Below are positions 25,618 to 34,579 of a stretch of 64,000 nucleotides of DNA, in pieces (position 1 is the first letter of the stretch; every line of letters begins with the position of its first letter). Location: contig NZ_LR701459.1 of the NCBI RefSeq assembly GCF_902498825.1, positions 1 through 64,000 of the forward strand, given 5' to 3'. The translations under genes and the position numbers were made by a program. The DNA comes from Rhizobium sp. EC-SD404 (GTDB lineage: Bacteria > Pseudomonadota > Alphaproteobacteria > Rhizobiales > Rhizobiaceae). A model generated the notes under the pieces. It was not told where the DNA came from. It did not search any database and saw only the letters and a program-made list of their open reading frames with translations.

Positions 25618-26625
25618 TCAGTCGTATTTCAGTTCCGTCGCCTTACCCCGGAAGATGCGGTAGGCGAGGATCGTGTAGCCGCCGATCGTGGGCAAGACGA
25701 TCGCCGTGCCGACGAGGATGATCATCAGGCTTTCCGGCGCGCTGGCCGCCTCGTAAATCGTCAACTGGTCCGGCACGATGAAGGGGTAGAACGAGTAGGC
25801 AAGGCCCGCAAAACCGAGCGTGAAGATCGTCGCCATCGCCAGGAACGGAACCAGCGCGTAGGAATCGTCCGGCCGCGGGAGCTTGGCCGTGAGGAACCAG
25901 AGGCCGGCGAAGACGGCGCCGGTCAAAAGCGGCAACGGTGCCAGCAGGTAGATTTCCGGCGTCGTGAACCATTTATCGAAGATTCGGGTCGAGGCGAAAG
26001 GCGTCGCGATGGAGATCAATGCCATGCCGGCTGCGGTCAGCATCAGGCACAGGCGCATCCAGGTGACGGCTTTTACCTGCAGTTGACCCTCGGTCTTGTA
26101 AATCAGCCAGGATGCGCCGACCGCGGCATAGGAGGCCGCGAGGCACAGGCCGACGAGCGCGGCGAAGCCTGCAGACGCCCAGCTGATATCAAGCCCCAGA
26201 ACGTAGATGCCGAGCATGTATCCCTGCGACAGCGACGACATGATGGAGCCGATGAAGAACAGGAGGTTCCACATCCACTTCGATTGCGCGCTGACCTTCG
26301 AACGGAAGTCGAAGGCGATGCCGCGCAGGACAAGGCCGACCAGCAGGACGAAGACGGGGAGATACAGCGCCGTCAGGATAATGCCGTGCGCGATCGGAAA
26401 CGCGACCAGCAGAAGCCCGATGGAGAGTACGAGCCAGGTTTCGTTCGCATCCCAGAACGGGCCGATCGAGGCTATCATTACGTCCTTTTCGTCATCGGTC
26501 CCGAAGACGGACAGGATGCCGATGCCGAGATCGAACCCGTCCAGGATGACGTAGACGAGAATCGAAATCCCCATCAGGCCAGCGAAGATCAGCGGGAGGA
26601 TGACGTCAGGTTCGTAGCCGAACAT
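25618..26625 (-). CDS. cydB: Cytochrome bd / CIO-type ubiquinol oxidase subunit II
   Basis: A 335-residue integral membrane protein beginning MFGYEPDVILPLIFAGLMGI, with conserved ILDGFDLGIGIL, GPFWDANETWLV and GLVLRGIAFDFR typical of CydB. Its length suits the cyanide-insensitive (CIO) subgroup. It stabilises the CydA haem site in the quinol oxidase that reduces oxygen to water. It starts 11 bases after cydA; ATG 26,625 is preferred, but GTG 26,634 is possible. It ends convergently with the nucleosidase gene. Confidence 0.95.
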   Translation of the reverse strand: MFGYEPDVILPLIFAGLMGISILVYVILDGFDLGIGILSVFGTDDEKDVMIASIGPFWDANETWLVLSIGLLLVAFPIAHGIILTALYLPVFVLLVGLVLRGIAFDFRSKVSAQSKWMWNLLFFIGSIMSSLSQGYMLGIYVLGLDISWASAGFAALVGLCLAASYAAVGASWLIYKTEGQLQVKAVTWMRLCLMLTAAGMALISIATPFASTRIFDKWFTTPEIYLLAPLPLLTGAVFAGLWFLTAKLPRPDDSYALVPFLAMATIFTLGFAGLAYSFYPFIVPDQLTIYEAASAPESLMIILVGTAIVLPTIGGYTILAYRIFRGKATELKYD

Positions 26626-26636
26626 TTGGTCCACGC

Positions 26637-28031
26637 CTATTCCGCGGCTTGCATGGCTTCGCCTGCAGCCTTGCCCATGGACACGCTGTCGCCGCGCGGA
26701 TCCGGATCGGTTTCGATATTCCCATAGTGGGCTCGGATCGCGAGCTTGTAGAGCACCGTCAGGTAGACGACGATCAGCACCGCGTAGAGCGCCATGTAGG
26801 TGGCGAAGGTGAGGGCCACGTGGGCGCCGGGCACGGGGGCGACGGCTTCGGCGGTCGTCACGACGCCCGAGACGAGCCAGGGTTGGCGCCCGATTTCCGT
26901 CGTGTACCAGCCGGCGAGCGTCGCGATCCAGCCCGAGAACGCCATGCCGGCGAGGACAAAGGCCATCGGCCTGTTGATGTCGTCGCGGCGCCACAGCATC
27001 CAGGCGGCCGCCCAGGAGACGACCAGCATCAGCATGCCGACGCCGACCATGACGCGGAACGACACGAAGAGAGGCAGCACCGGCGGGTGCTCGGGCGTGC
27101 CATCCTCGGCGACGAAATCGTTGAGGCCGGGCACGACACCATCGGCATGATGCTTGAGGATGAGCGAGGCGCCACTCGGGACACCAATCTCGTAGCGGTT
27201 CTCACGGGCTTCCTCATCCGGCAGCGCGAAGAGGACGAGCGGCACGTTGCCCCGCGTTTCCCAGTTCGCTTCCATGGCCGCCACCTTCTGCGGCTGGTGC
27301 TCCAGCGTGTTCAGGCCGTGCATGTCGCCGGCAAAGATCTGCACCGGGATCAGGATCGCACCGAGATAAACGCCGGTGCGCAGCGCCTTGTACATGGGCT
27401 CGGAACGGTCGCCATAAAGCCAGCGCAGTGCCGACAGACCGGCCATGAGGAAGGAGACGGTGAGGCCCGAGGCGAGCAGCATGTGCACGAAGCGGTAGGG
27501 CATCGACGGATTGAAGATGATGCCGAACCAGTCGGTGGCATGCGCCACGCCATCGCGCATCTCAAAGCCCTGCGGCGTGTGCATCCACGAGTTCAGCGCG
27601 ATGATCCAGAAGGCGGACATGGTGGTGCCGAACGCCACAAGGAAGGTTGCCGTGGTGTGGATGCGGCTCGACACGCGGGAGAAGCCGAAGAGCATGATGC
27701 CCAGGAACACCGCCTCGAGGAAGAACGCCGTCAGCACCTCGTAAGCGAGCAGCGGGCCCGCGACATTGCCCACGGTTTCCATGAAGCCCGGCCAGTTGGT
27801 GCCGAACTGGAAACTCATCGTGATGCCGGAAACGACACCGAGTGCGAAGGAGAGCGCAAAGACTTTTACCCAGAAGAAATAGGCCTTCATCCAGGCGTCA
27901 TCGCCGGTGCGCTCGTAGCGCCACTTGAAGAACAGCAGCACCCAGCCGAGCGCGATCGTGATGGTGGGAAAGAGGATATGGAATGAGATGTTCGCAGCGA
28001 ACTGCATGCGAGACAGGATTAAGGCGTCCAT
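26637..28031 (-). CDS. cydA: Cytochrome bd / CIO-type ubiquinol oxidase subunit I
   Basis: A 464-residue CydA carrying the haem sites. It starts MDALILSRMQFAANISFHIL with the haem-ligand His, continues SFQFGTNWPGFM, and has the quinol-loop motif ETR...EIGRQPWLV near the C-terminus (GWYTTEIGRQPW). The Q-loop is short, as in CIO-type enzymes rather than E. coli CydA. ATG 28,029-28,031 follows a GAGAGA Shine-Dalgarno; the upstream frame extension has no family support. It forms an operon with cydB. An FNR/FixK-type box lies 122 bases upstream, so low oxygen probably raises expression. Confidence 0.95.
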   Translation of the reverse strand: MDALILSRMQFAANISFHILFPTITIALGWVLLFFKWRYERTGDDAWMKAYFFWVKVFALSFALGVVSGITMSFQFGTNWPGFMETVGNVAGPLLAYEVLTAFFLEAVFLGIMLFGFSRVSSRIHTTATFLVAFGTTMSAFWIIALNSWMHTPQGFEMRDGVAHATDWFGIIFNPSMPYRFVHMLLASGLTVSFLMAGLSALRWLYGDRSEPMYKALRTGVYLGAILIPVQIFAGDMHGLNTLEHQPQKVAAMEANWETRGNVPLVLFALPDEEARENRYEIGVPSGASLILKHHADGVVPGLNDFVAEDGTPEHPPVLPLFVSFRVMVGVGMLMLVVSWAAAWMLWRRDDINRPMAFVLAGMAFSGWIATLAGWYTTEIGRQPWLVSGVVTTAEAVAPVPGAHVALTFATYMALYAVLIVVYLTVLYKLAIRAHYGNIETDPDPRGDSVSMGKAAGEAMQAAE

Positions 28032-28152
28032 TGTCTTCTCTCGTTTGTCTTTCTCTCCTCGCCGCACTTTGGAAAGTAAGCGATGCGGCCGAACGCGCCA
28101 GTGTCGATACTGTCGCACGGCGAGAATGTCGCACAGCTCCACTCGGTTTCCT

Positions 28153-28166
28153 ATGATCTCGATCAA
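28153..28166. promoter_or_regulatory. FNR/FixK-type box in the cydA divergent promoter
   Basis: ATGATCTCGATCAA matches TTGAT-N4-ATCAA at nine of ten defined positions. If it acts at -41.5 on cydA, transcription would begin near 28,118. It could also serve the divergent small gene starting at 28,238. Confidence 0.6.
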
Positions 28167-28237
28167 GGCCGACATGCTTTCTGGCAGCCCGGCTTCGGGT
28201 TATGCTCATGCCGGGCCATGGAACGTGGAGGACGAGA

Positions 28238-28507
28238 ATGGCGATCTATCTCATCGGCTACGAAGGCCGCACGGAACGGCCCTATGACCAGTTGCAGGAG
28301 GCGATGGATCGAGAAGGCGGCGTGAAGCTGATCGATGGGCTCTGGGCGCTCGACGTGGACAAGGACGCGACGGAGTTGCGGGACTGGGTCCATGCCTTCA
28401 TGGACGACGTGGATGCCATCTTCATCGCGCAGATGCGCGCCGGCAGCCACTGGGCCAGCCGCCACCTGAAATCCAGTGCCAATGACTGGCTGAAGTCCCG
28501 CCTCTAG
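28238..28507 (+). CDS. SinR/Cas2-fold-like small protein
   Basis: An 89-residue protein beginning MAIYLIGYEGRTERPYDQL, with GLWALDVDKDATELRDWV and DDVDAIFIAQM. The pattern (IYLIGY first strand, an amphipathic helix, then a W..D strand and xxDxIFIxxM) resembles small SinR-family proteins that share the ferredoxin-like Cas2/VapD fold. No CRISPR array or other cas gene is present, so this is a fold resemblance only. The ATG follows GGAGG at good spacing, which rules out the upstream start at 28,202. It is divergent from cydA across the FNR box. Confidence 0.75.
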   Translation: MAIYLIGYEGRTERPYDQLQEAMDREGGVKLIDGLWALDVDKDATELRDWVHAFMDDVDAIFIAQMRAGSHWASRHLKSSANDWLKSRL

Positions 28508-28646
28508 ACCACTTCGTTGTCACCGCACATCAATCCGACCGCCATACTGCTTGCAGATGCGATTTCGCCGGTGCAGATGATGACGATCGTAAAAGTACTT
28601 CCATGATCAGTCCGGCTGTGCCGGGTGACGAGAGACGGCAGACGCA

Positions 28647-29888
28647 ATGCGGAAATGGCAATGGAAGCTGAGGCGCCTGTTCGAGCGTCTCTGGGTACGT
28701 GCGGTTCTCTATTCCATTCTCGGTGTGATCACGGCCTTCGCGGCCATCATTCTCGATCCGTTCATTCCCGATGGGATCGAGGATGCCGTCGGCGCGGGCG
28801 CGATCGACACGATCCTGAACATCCTTGCGACGAGCATGCTGACGATCACCACGTTCTCGCTGACGACGATGGTGACCGCCTTCACCGCTTCCACGCAGGA
28901 CGTGACGCCGCGCGCCACGCGCCTGTTGATGGCGGATACGACCACCCATTCCGTGCTCGCGACCTTCATCGGCACGTTCCTCTACAGCCTCGTCGGCATC
29001 ATCGTCTTGTCGATGGAGGCCTATGGCGGCGGCGGCCGGGTTGTCCTCTTCGTCGTGACGATCCTCGTCATCATCATCGTCATTGCCGCATTGCTGCGCT
29101 GGATCGACCATCTGACGCGACTTGGACGGGTGAATGAAACGACGAGGACGGTGGAGCTGGCGACCCAGGATGCGTTGCGCGTCTATCACCGCGCCCCGAC
29201 CATGGGCGCCGTCGAAATCGCCGACGACATCGTGTCGGAGAGCGAGAGCGTTATTCTTGCCGATGAGATCGGCTATGTCGGCCACATCGACATGCAGCAA
29301 CTGGAAACGATTGCCGCCGACGCCGGGGCGACCGTGACCGTTTTGGCGCGACCCGGCACGTTCGTTCACAAGGCAGAGCCGCTGGTCGCCGTCGCTTCGG
29401 GAAGCATCGATGCAGACGAGGTGCGTGCGGTTTTCACTATCGGTCGCGAACGGACATTCGAGGAAGACCCTCTGTTCGGCCTTGCGGTACTGTCCGAGAT
29501 CGCTTCGCGCGCGCTCTCGCCTGGCATCAACGATCCCGGGACGGCCATCGACGTTCTGAGCCGAGGAGTCCGCCTGATTGCCTTGTGCTCCGACAAAGTC
29601 GACGACGCGGCCGACGTTCCGGAATACCGCCATATCCGGATGACACGGGTGCCGATCGCGGAATTCCTGGACCATCTCTTCACGCCTGTCGCCCGTGACG
29701 GGGCCGACAAGTTCGAGGTTCAGGTCAAGATCCAAAAATCGCTAGCCGCGCTGGCCGCTATGGACGAGTCGCTGTTCGGCGCCTCAGCACGGCAGATTTC
29801 GCGTGTATCGCTGGATAGGGCAGAGACCATCCTGACCAGCGCCGACGATATCGCTCGCGTTCGCAAAGCGGCGGCGCCGCTCATCTGA
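28647..29888 (+). CDS. DUF2254 family membrane protein
   Basis: A 413-residue protein with at least four N-terminal membrane segments: AVLYSILGVITAFAAIIL, LNILATSMLTITTFSLTTM, TFIGTFLYSLVGIIVLSM and VVTILVIIIVIAALL. A large soluble C-terminal region with SEIASRALSPGINDPGTAI follows; this last motif is diagnostic of DUF2254. The molecular function is unknown. It is a single gene after the SinR-like gene with a 140-base gap. Confidence 0.9.
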   Translation: MRKWQWKLRRLFERLWVRAVLYSILGVITAFAAIILDPFIPDGIEDAVGAGAIDTILNILATSMLTITTFSLTTMVTAFTASTQDVTPRATRLLMADTTTHSVLATFIGTFLYSLVGIIVLSMEAYGGGGRVVLFVVTILVIIIVIAALLRWIDHLTRLGRVNETTRTVELATQDALRVYHRAPTMGAVEIADDIVSESESVILADEIGYVGHIDMQQLETIAADAGATVTVLARPGTFVHKAEPLVAVASGSIDADEVRAVFTIGRERTFEEDPLFGLAVLSEIASRALSPGINDPGTAIDVLSRGVRLIALCSDKVDDAADVPEYRHIRMTRVPIAEFLDHLFTPVARDGADKFEVQVKIQKSLAALAAMDESLFGASARQISRVSLDRAETILTSADDIARVRKAAAPLI

Positions 29889-29906
29889 GGGTATTGGCGA
29901 TCAGTT

Positions 29907-30149
29907 TCAGGAATGACGGTTGCGGTTGAAGCCGTTCTGGGCGACGGCCATTTCGGCAGCGTCCATCCTGCGGAGCAAATCCACCATTGCGTCGGGAGTT
30001 CCCTCCGGAACGCGGAACGAGTCCATCCCGGCGAGAAGACGCCGGTTCGGGCTCGTTTGTATCTGGTGAAGGACGACGTTTTCGAGACGCAGCCCACGAA
30101 CATTGCTCATTTTGGTTGTGCCGCCTTGGGATTGGTACTCGACAAACAC
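29907..30149 (-). CDS. Possible small hypothetical protein, 80 aa or shorter
   Basis: The open frame reads MSNVRGLRLENVVLHQIQ, then FRVPEGTPDAMVDLLRRM and ends NGFNRNRHS. The likelier start is the internal ATG at 30,110 (giving 67 residues) rather than the GTG at 30,149. Codon use is plausible but no family is recognised. It lies 18 bases past the convergent DUF2254 stop. Confidence 0.4.
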   Translation of the reverse strand: MFVEYQSQGGTTKMSNVRGLRLENVVLHQIQTSPNRRLLAGMDSFRVPEGTPDAMVDLLRRMDAAEMAVAQNGFNRNRHS

Positions 30150-30348
30150 CAGCCGCTTGGTTTGGTTCCACCTATCGACGACAGTTTCGGTGACAAATCG
30201 TCGCTGGAAAGAATACGGCGACCACTATAGGCGCTCAGCCGTCAACGTTTCGTAAACGCTTTCGAAATCAAGCAGATAGTTGTGGAGCCTATGGCGTCGG
30301 CGTTTTGAGGGGCGCATTCCTCGCCCCGACCAACCTTCGACGTACCGA

Positions 30349-30963
30349 CTACTGCAGCGCGCCGACCAGAACGTCGGTGGAGTTTTCGATCGATACCCAG
30401 CGGCCCGTGTGGAAGGACGCCTGGCGCTTCAGGAAGACGTAGGAGGTTTCGCTCCAGAGATGGACCTCGTCGGAGAGGTTGTCGAGCACATAGTCACCCT
30501 GCGAGGTCCGCAGCGTGAGCACGGCGTGGCCTTCGCCGTCGGCTTTGCGAACGACGGTGATGAGGAGATCGGAGGCGGAAAAGCCGCGTTCCATCAACAT
30601 CAGGCGCTTCAGGAGGACGTAATCTTCGCAGTCGCCTTCGAGATCGGGATAGGACCAGAGCTCTTCGATGCCGTGCATTTCGGCATCGGTGCGGGGCACG
30701 ATCGTGCTGTTCACCGCCAGATTCACTTCCTGCACGACATCCCAGCCATAATCGGTGATGTCCGGTGCGCGGCTTGCCGTAGTGCGAACAGCGCACTCCG
30801 AATAATGACGGCGACAAAAGTCGTAGTGACCGATAGGCTGTGAGGTCAAAGGACCGGTGATCATCGACCGGGACGGCTCGGCCTCGGCGTTTGCCGACGG
30901 CAAGGCCAGGGAAGCGAAGCCCGCCAAGGCAATGGCCGCTCCAATTCTCGCAATCGTCAGCAC
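30349..30963 (-). CDS. Transglutaminase-like cysteine protease (BTLCP family)
   Basis: A 204-residue secreted protein. The signal peptide is IARIGAAIALAGFASLALP ending SANA. The BTLCP catalytic triad is visible: Cys in EGDCEDYVLLKR, His in GEGHAVLTLRT and Asp in YVLDNLSDEV. These bacterial transglutaminase-like proteases are periplasmic; LapG, which cleaves a biofilm adhesin, is a related member. A GGEF/EAL partner such as LapD is not seen here. It is a single minus-strand gene whose upstream region (30,964-31,154) is AT-richer than average. Confidence 0.9.
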   Translation of the reverse strand: MLTIARIGAAIALAGFASLALPSANAEAEPSRSMITGPLTSQPIGHYDFCRRHYSECAVRTTASRAPDITDYGWDVVQEVNLAVNSTIVPRTDAEMHGIEELWSYPDLEGDCEDYVLLKRLMLMERGFSASDLLITVVRKADGEGHAVLTLRTSQGDYVLDNLSDEVHLWSETSYVFLKRQASFHTGRWVSIENSTDVLVGALQ

Positions 30964-31154
30964 CGTTGGTCGCCCCGCCTCAGCATCATCGTTAACAAAC
31001 AGTTAAAATTGGTGATGATGCAAAGTCAATCGGGCCAACCCCCGCGATTGCGGTTATGGTTACCAGCCGGGCCTTATTGTGTCTTCGGCGCTACAGTACT
31101 CCGACGCGTCAATTCGTGATCGCCGGTCAATGGCAGCAGATCGATGGCAGCAGG

Positions 31155-31958
31155 TCAGTGGCTGCCGGCGATGAGATCGTTGAGCGCTTTCAGCATGCGT
31201 CCGATGTCGGCGGGGCGCGACAGACGATGGTCGCCATCGCGCACCAGCGTGAGGACGACGTCGTCCGCCGGAAGATGCTCCATCAGCCGCAGGGCGTGGG
31301 CATAGGGCACGTCCGGGTCCTGCATTCCCTGAATGATGGTGACGGGACACCCGGTATCGATGACACCTTTGAGAACGCTGTTCGTGCGGCCATCCTCGAT
31401 CAGTCCACGCGTATAGACGTTCGGGTCCGGGCCATAGGGCGTCGGCTCCTCGAAGCGGCCTTTTTGGGCGAGATCCGTGCGCTGCGCATCGGTCAAGCCG
31501 GGCTCGATGAGTTCGGACGTGAAATCCGGCGCGGGTGCGAGAAGCAGCATGCCGGCGAGACGGCCGGCATCGCCGCGCTGCTTCAAGGTCTTTGCGATAA
31601 GAAGCGCGATCCAGCCGCCCATGGACGAGCCGACCAGGATTTGCGGGCCGGTCGTATGCGTGTCGAAGACGGCAAGCGCCTCTTCCAGCCAGCGCGATAT
31701 CGTACCGTCCTCGAACGCCCCGCCCGATGCTCCATGGCCCGAATAATCGAAGCGGAGGCATTCGAGCCCTTCGCGCGCGGCATAGGCATCGAGTTCGAGC
31801 GCCTTGGTGCCGCTCATGTCGGACCGGTAGCCACCGAGCCACACGAGGCCGGGGCGATGGTGGCCGCCAAGCCCAGGCCGGAAGGCGACAGCGATCGTGC
31901 GCGCCTCACCGCCCTCGCCGACGACAAGTTCCAGTCCGTTCGATGTATGCTCCTGCAT
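31155..31958 (-). CDS. Alpha/beta hydrolase
   Basis: A 267-residue serine hydrolase with [30 protein letters not shown] and nucleophile elbow [12 protein letters not shown], then the Asp region in [13 protein letters not shown] and His in [11 protein letters not shown]. It resembles the ABHD10/carboxylesterase-like branch of the fold; the substrate is unknown. Two ATGs are close together (31,964 and 31,958); the second is better spaced from AAGGA. It is divergent from infC across about 185 bases. Confidence 0.88.
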   Translation of the reverse strand: MQEHTSNGLELVVGEGGEARTIAVAFRPGLGGHHRPGLVWLGGYRSDMSGTKALELDAYAAREGLECLRFDYSGHGASGGAFEDGTISRWLEEALAVFDTHTTGPQILVGSSMGGWIALLIAKTLKQRGDAGRLAGMLLLAPAPDFTSELIEPGLTDAQRTDLAQKGRFEEPTPYGPDPNVYTRGLIEDGRTNSVLKGVIDTGCPVTIIQGMQDPDVPYAHALRLMEHLPADDVVLTLVRDGDHRLSRPADIGRMLKALNDLIAGSH

Positions 31959-32143
31959 ATTCATTTCCTTGCTGGTGGCATTTTCGGGGCAATTGCCGGC
32001 AGAATCACCGCGCGTGGATGCTATTTCTGACTGGGCGTGCTATTGACTCAACGCAAGCGATAACGACATTGCGGGCAATTCAAGCGATTTCGTCTTCGCA
32101 GTACATTCAGCCACAGGTTCAACAGTTCGAGGAGAACACGACC

Positions 32144-32680
32144 ATTCGCAGACCGTTCAGAGCGCCGCCGCCAACCAAGGATGGACCGCGGGCCAATGAG
32201 GAAATCCGGGCAAGCCATGTTCAGTTGATCGATGCCGAAGGCGGTAACCGCGGAATAGTGCCCATCACTGAGGCGCTGGAGATCGCGGCGGAAGCCGGCC
32301 TAGACCTCGTCGAAATCTCACCCAATGCCGAGCCTCCCGTCTGCAAGGTGCAGGATCTTGGCAAACTGAAATACGAAAAGCAGAAAAAGGCCGCCGAGGC
32401 GCGCAAGAAGCAGAAGACCGTCGAGGTCAAAGAAATCAAGATGCGCCCGAACATCGACACGCACGACTATGACGTGAAGATGCGCGCAATGAACCGCTTT
32501 TTCGAAGAAGGCGACAAGGTCAAGGTGACGCTGCGTTTCCGTGGTCGCGAAATGGCGCACCAGGAACTCGGCATGCGGCTCCTCCAGAAGGTCAAGGAGC
32601 AGACGGCGGAGATCGCAAAGGTCGAAGCCGAACCCAAGCTCGAAGGCCGACAGATGATGATGGTTCTGTCACCGCGCTGA
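32144..32680 (+). CDS. infC: Translation initiation factor IF-3 (AUU start)
   Basis: 178 residues beginning [20 protein letters not shown] after the initiator. Family motifs are [48 protein letters not shown] and [16 protein letters not shown]. No ATG, GTG or TTG sits at the family's N-terminus. Instead ATT 32,144-32,146 lies nine bases after GAGGAG, matching the rare AUU start used by infC in E. coli for autoregulation. The frame is open far upstream, so automated calls may overextend it. A strong terminator follows. Confidence 0.95.
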   Translation: MRRPFRAPPPTKDGPRANEEIRASHVQLIDAEGGNRGIVPITEALEIAAEAGLDLVEISPNAEPPVCKVQDLGKLKYEKQKKAAEARKKQKTVEVKEIKMRPNIDTHDYDVKMRAMNRFFEEGDKVKVTLRFRGREMAHQELGMRLLQKVKEQTAEIAKVEAEPKLEGRQMMMVLSPR

Positions 32681-32701
32681 TCCAGCGGGTTGGCCCGTTC
32701 A

Positions 32702-32737
32702 AGCTCCCCGTGCCGGATGGCCCGGGGAGCTTTTTTG
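32702..32737 (+). terminator. Rho-independent terminator of infC
   Basis: AGCTCCCCG pairs with CGGGGAGCT around a 12-base loop and is followed by TTTTTTG. It starts about 20 bases after the infC stop. Confidence 0.92.
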
Positions 32738-32791
32738 TTTAGGGAACCGGCGGGGCTTAGAGTCCGCGTCGAATCGTTGGGCGGGCAATCG

Positions 32792-33418
32792 ATGGACAAC
32801 ACCACGGAAGAACGCGGCAAGCTCCAGAACTTTCAGCGCATGCGGCGGCTTGTGCTAGCGCTGATCATCGCCGCATTGGTGATCGCCCTGCTCTTCGTTC
32901 GCTCCGCATGGGGCGAGGAAGGGCATGAATTCGTCGAAGCCATCGGGATCGGCACGATCGCTGCAGGCATTCTCGGCCGCATGTGGTGCACGCTCTATAT
33001 CGGCGGCAGCAAGGCCTACGCAATCGTGACGGCAGGCCCCTATTCGATCAGCCGCAACCCGCTCTATCTGTTTTCGTCGATCGCAGCGTTCGGCGTTGGC
33101 GCGCAGACGGGGAGCTTGATCGTCGCGTTCGTTTTCCTGATCGGCTGCGCGCTGGCATTCAACGTGGTAATCCTGCGCGAAGAGCGGTTCCTGCTGCCGG
33201 CTTTCGGCGAGCCCTATCGCGCCTATCTGAGTGCGGTGCCGAGGTTCTTGCCGCGCACGCTGCGCGTCGTCAATGAAGACAGACTCGTGGTGCAACCGGC
33301 GCGGCTCTACCGCACGCTTATCGACGGCATGGTCTTCTTCGTCGCGATGCCTGCGCTCGAGATCGTCGAGTGGCTACAGTCGAGCGGCGTGCTGCCCGTG
33401 GCGCTTCAACTTTATTAG
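32792..33418 (+). CDS. Isoprenylcysteine carboxyl methyltransferase-like membrane protein
   Basis: A 208-residue protein with several hydrophobic segments (LALIIAALVIALLFVRSAW and SLIVAFVFLIGCALAFNVV). The ICMT/PEMT-type signature is GPYSISRNPLYLF followed by ILREERFLLPAFGEPYRAYL and SAVPRFLP. Bacterial members are predicted SAM-dependent membrane methyltransferases of unknown substrate. ATG 32,792 begins after the infC terminator; the longer frame would run through the hairpin. The Shine-Dalgarno is weak (GGGCGGG). Confidence 0.88.
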   Translation: MDNTTEERGKLQNFQRMRRLVLALIIAALVIALLFVRSAWGEEGHEFVEAIGIGTIAAGILGRMWCTLYIGGSKAYAIVTAGPYSISRNPLYLFSSIAAFGVGAQTGSLIVAFVFLIGCALAFNVVILREERFLLPAFGEPYRAYLSAVPRFLPRTLRVVNEDRLVVQPARLYRTLIDGMVFFVAMPALEIVEWLQSSGVLPVALQLY

Positions 33419-33425
33419 CCCGGAC

Positions 33426-33455
33426 AAAAAAAGGGCGCCGCTTTCGCGACGCCCT
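33426..33455 (-). terminator. Terminator of the old yellow enzyme gene
   Basis: On the minus strand GGGCGTCGC pairs with GCGGCGCCC (one mismatch) and is followed by TTTTTTT. It lies between two convergent genes. Confidence 0.88.
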
Positions 33456-33487
33456 TCCATCATTGGACGATATGCGCTGCCGCGAGA

Positions 33488-34579
33488 TCAGGCGGCCTTT
33501 TCGCGTTCGAGCGTCGCGAACGGATAATCGATGTATCCCTTCGCGCCGCCGCCATAGAAGGTGTCGGTGTCCTGCGCGTTCAATGGCGCGCCGGTGCGGA
33601 AGCGTTCCGGCAGATCCGGGTTGGCGATGAAGGGCTTGCCGATCGCAACCGCATGGGCGTAGCCGTCCGCCACAACCTTGGCCGAGCTTTCGGCATCGTA
33701 GGCACCGTTGGCGATGTAGAAGCCAGTCCAGTTCGGACGCAGCTTGGCGATCAGATCCTCGCCATCCGTGCCCGAGCCGAAACGCTCGACAATGTGGAGA
33801 TAGGCGAGCTTGCGCTGGTCGAGCGCCTTGTAAAGCGCGCTGAACAGCGCTTCAGGATTGCTATCGGTGATATCGTTGGCCTGTCCGCGCGGGGACAGGC
33901 GGATGCCGGTGCGATCGGCACCGATTTCCTTGGCGACGCGATCCACCACTTCGAGCGTCAGGCGCGTACGGTTCTCGATCGAACCGCCATAGACGTCGTC
34001 GCGCTTGTTGATGCCGTCCTGCAAGAACTGGTCGAGCAGATAGCCATTGGCCGAGTGCACTTCGACGCCGTCGAAGCCGGCTTCGATCGCACGCTTGGCA
34101 GCGTGGGCATAATCCTCGATCAATTGCGGGATTTCGCCGAGCGCCAGGGCACGGGGCTTGGACGTTGCTTCGAAACCGTTGGCCGTGAAGGTCTTGGCAT
34201 TGGCTGCGACATCGGTCGAGGAGACCGGCGCGTCATTGTTCGGCAGGAGCGAAGAATGGCTGATGCGACCCACATGCCAGAGCTGGCAGAAGATGCGGCC
34301 GCCATTGGCATGGACCGCGTCCGTAATGCCGCGCCATGCGGCCACATGCTCGTCGGTGTAGATGCCGGGCGTATCGATGTAACCCTTGCCGTAGGGCGAA
34401 ATCTGCGTCGCTTCAGAAATCAGGAGACCGGCAGAGGCGCGCTGGCCGTAATAGATCTCCGCCATAGCATTCGGCGTTCCATCGGATTTCGCGCGGTTGC
34501 GCGTCAGCGGCGCCATGAAAATGCGGTTCGGGACATTCAATTTGCCAAGCTGGACGGGCGTAAACAGCGTGTCTGCCAT
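33488..34579 (-). CDS. NADH:flavin oxidoreductase, old yellow enzyme family
   Basis: A 363-residue FMN-dependent ene-reductase of the NemA type. Motifs: MAPLTRNRAKSDGTPN, SEATQISPYGKGY, CQLWHVGRISH, GFDGVEVHSANGYLLDQFL and YGGSIENRTRLTLEV, with the FMN-phosphate region FIANPDLPERF near the end. These enzymes reduce activated alkenes, N-ethylmaleimide and nitro-compounds with NAD(P)H. The start is ATG 34,577-34,579 preceded by GAAGGA; the TTG 18 bases upstream is unlikely. It is a single transcript with its own terminator. Confidence 0.94.
   Translation of the reverse strand: MADTLFTPVQLGKLNVPNRIFMAPLTRNRAKSDGTPNAMAEIYYGQRASAGLLISEATQISPYGKGYIDTPGIYTDEHVAAWRGITDAVHANGGRIFCQLWHVGRISHSSLLPNNDAPVSSTDVAANAKTFTANGFEATSKPRALALGEIPQLIEDYAHAAKRAIEAGFDGVEVHSANGYLLDQFLQDGINKRDDVYGGSIENRTRLTLEVVDRVAKEIGADRTGIRLSPRGQANDITDSNPEALFSALYKALDQRKLAYLHIVERFGSGTDGEDLIAKLRPNWTGFYIANGAYDAESSAKVVADGYAHAVAIGKPFIANPDLPERFRTGAPLNAQDTDTFYGGGAKGYIDYPFATLEREKAA

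Noticed and set aside
26649..27986. 445-codon plus-strand open frame
   Set aside because: Fully antisense to cydA; very rich in His, Arg, Glu and Asp, as expected from the reverse of a membrane protein gene.
28238..28507. Cas2-like pattern as evidence for a CRISPR-Cas locus
   Set aside because: No repeat array, cas1 or effector gene was seen anywhere in the window; the resemblance fits the broader SinR/VapD/Cas2 fold.
30307..30327. GGGGCG/CGCCCC hairpin as terminator of the BTLCP protease gene
   Set aside because: On the minus strand it is followed by TCAAAA rather than a T-run, so no terminator can be claimed.
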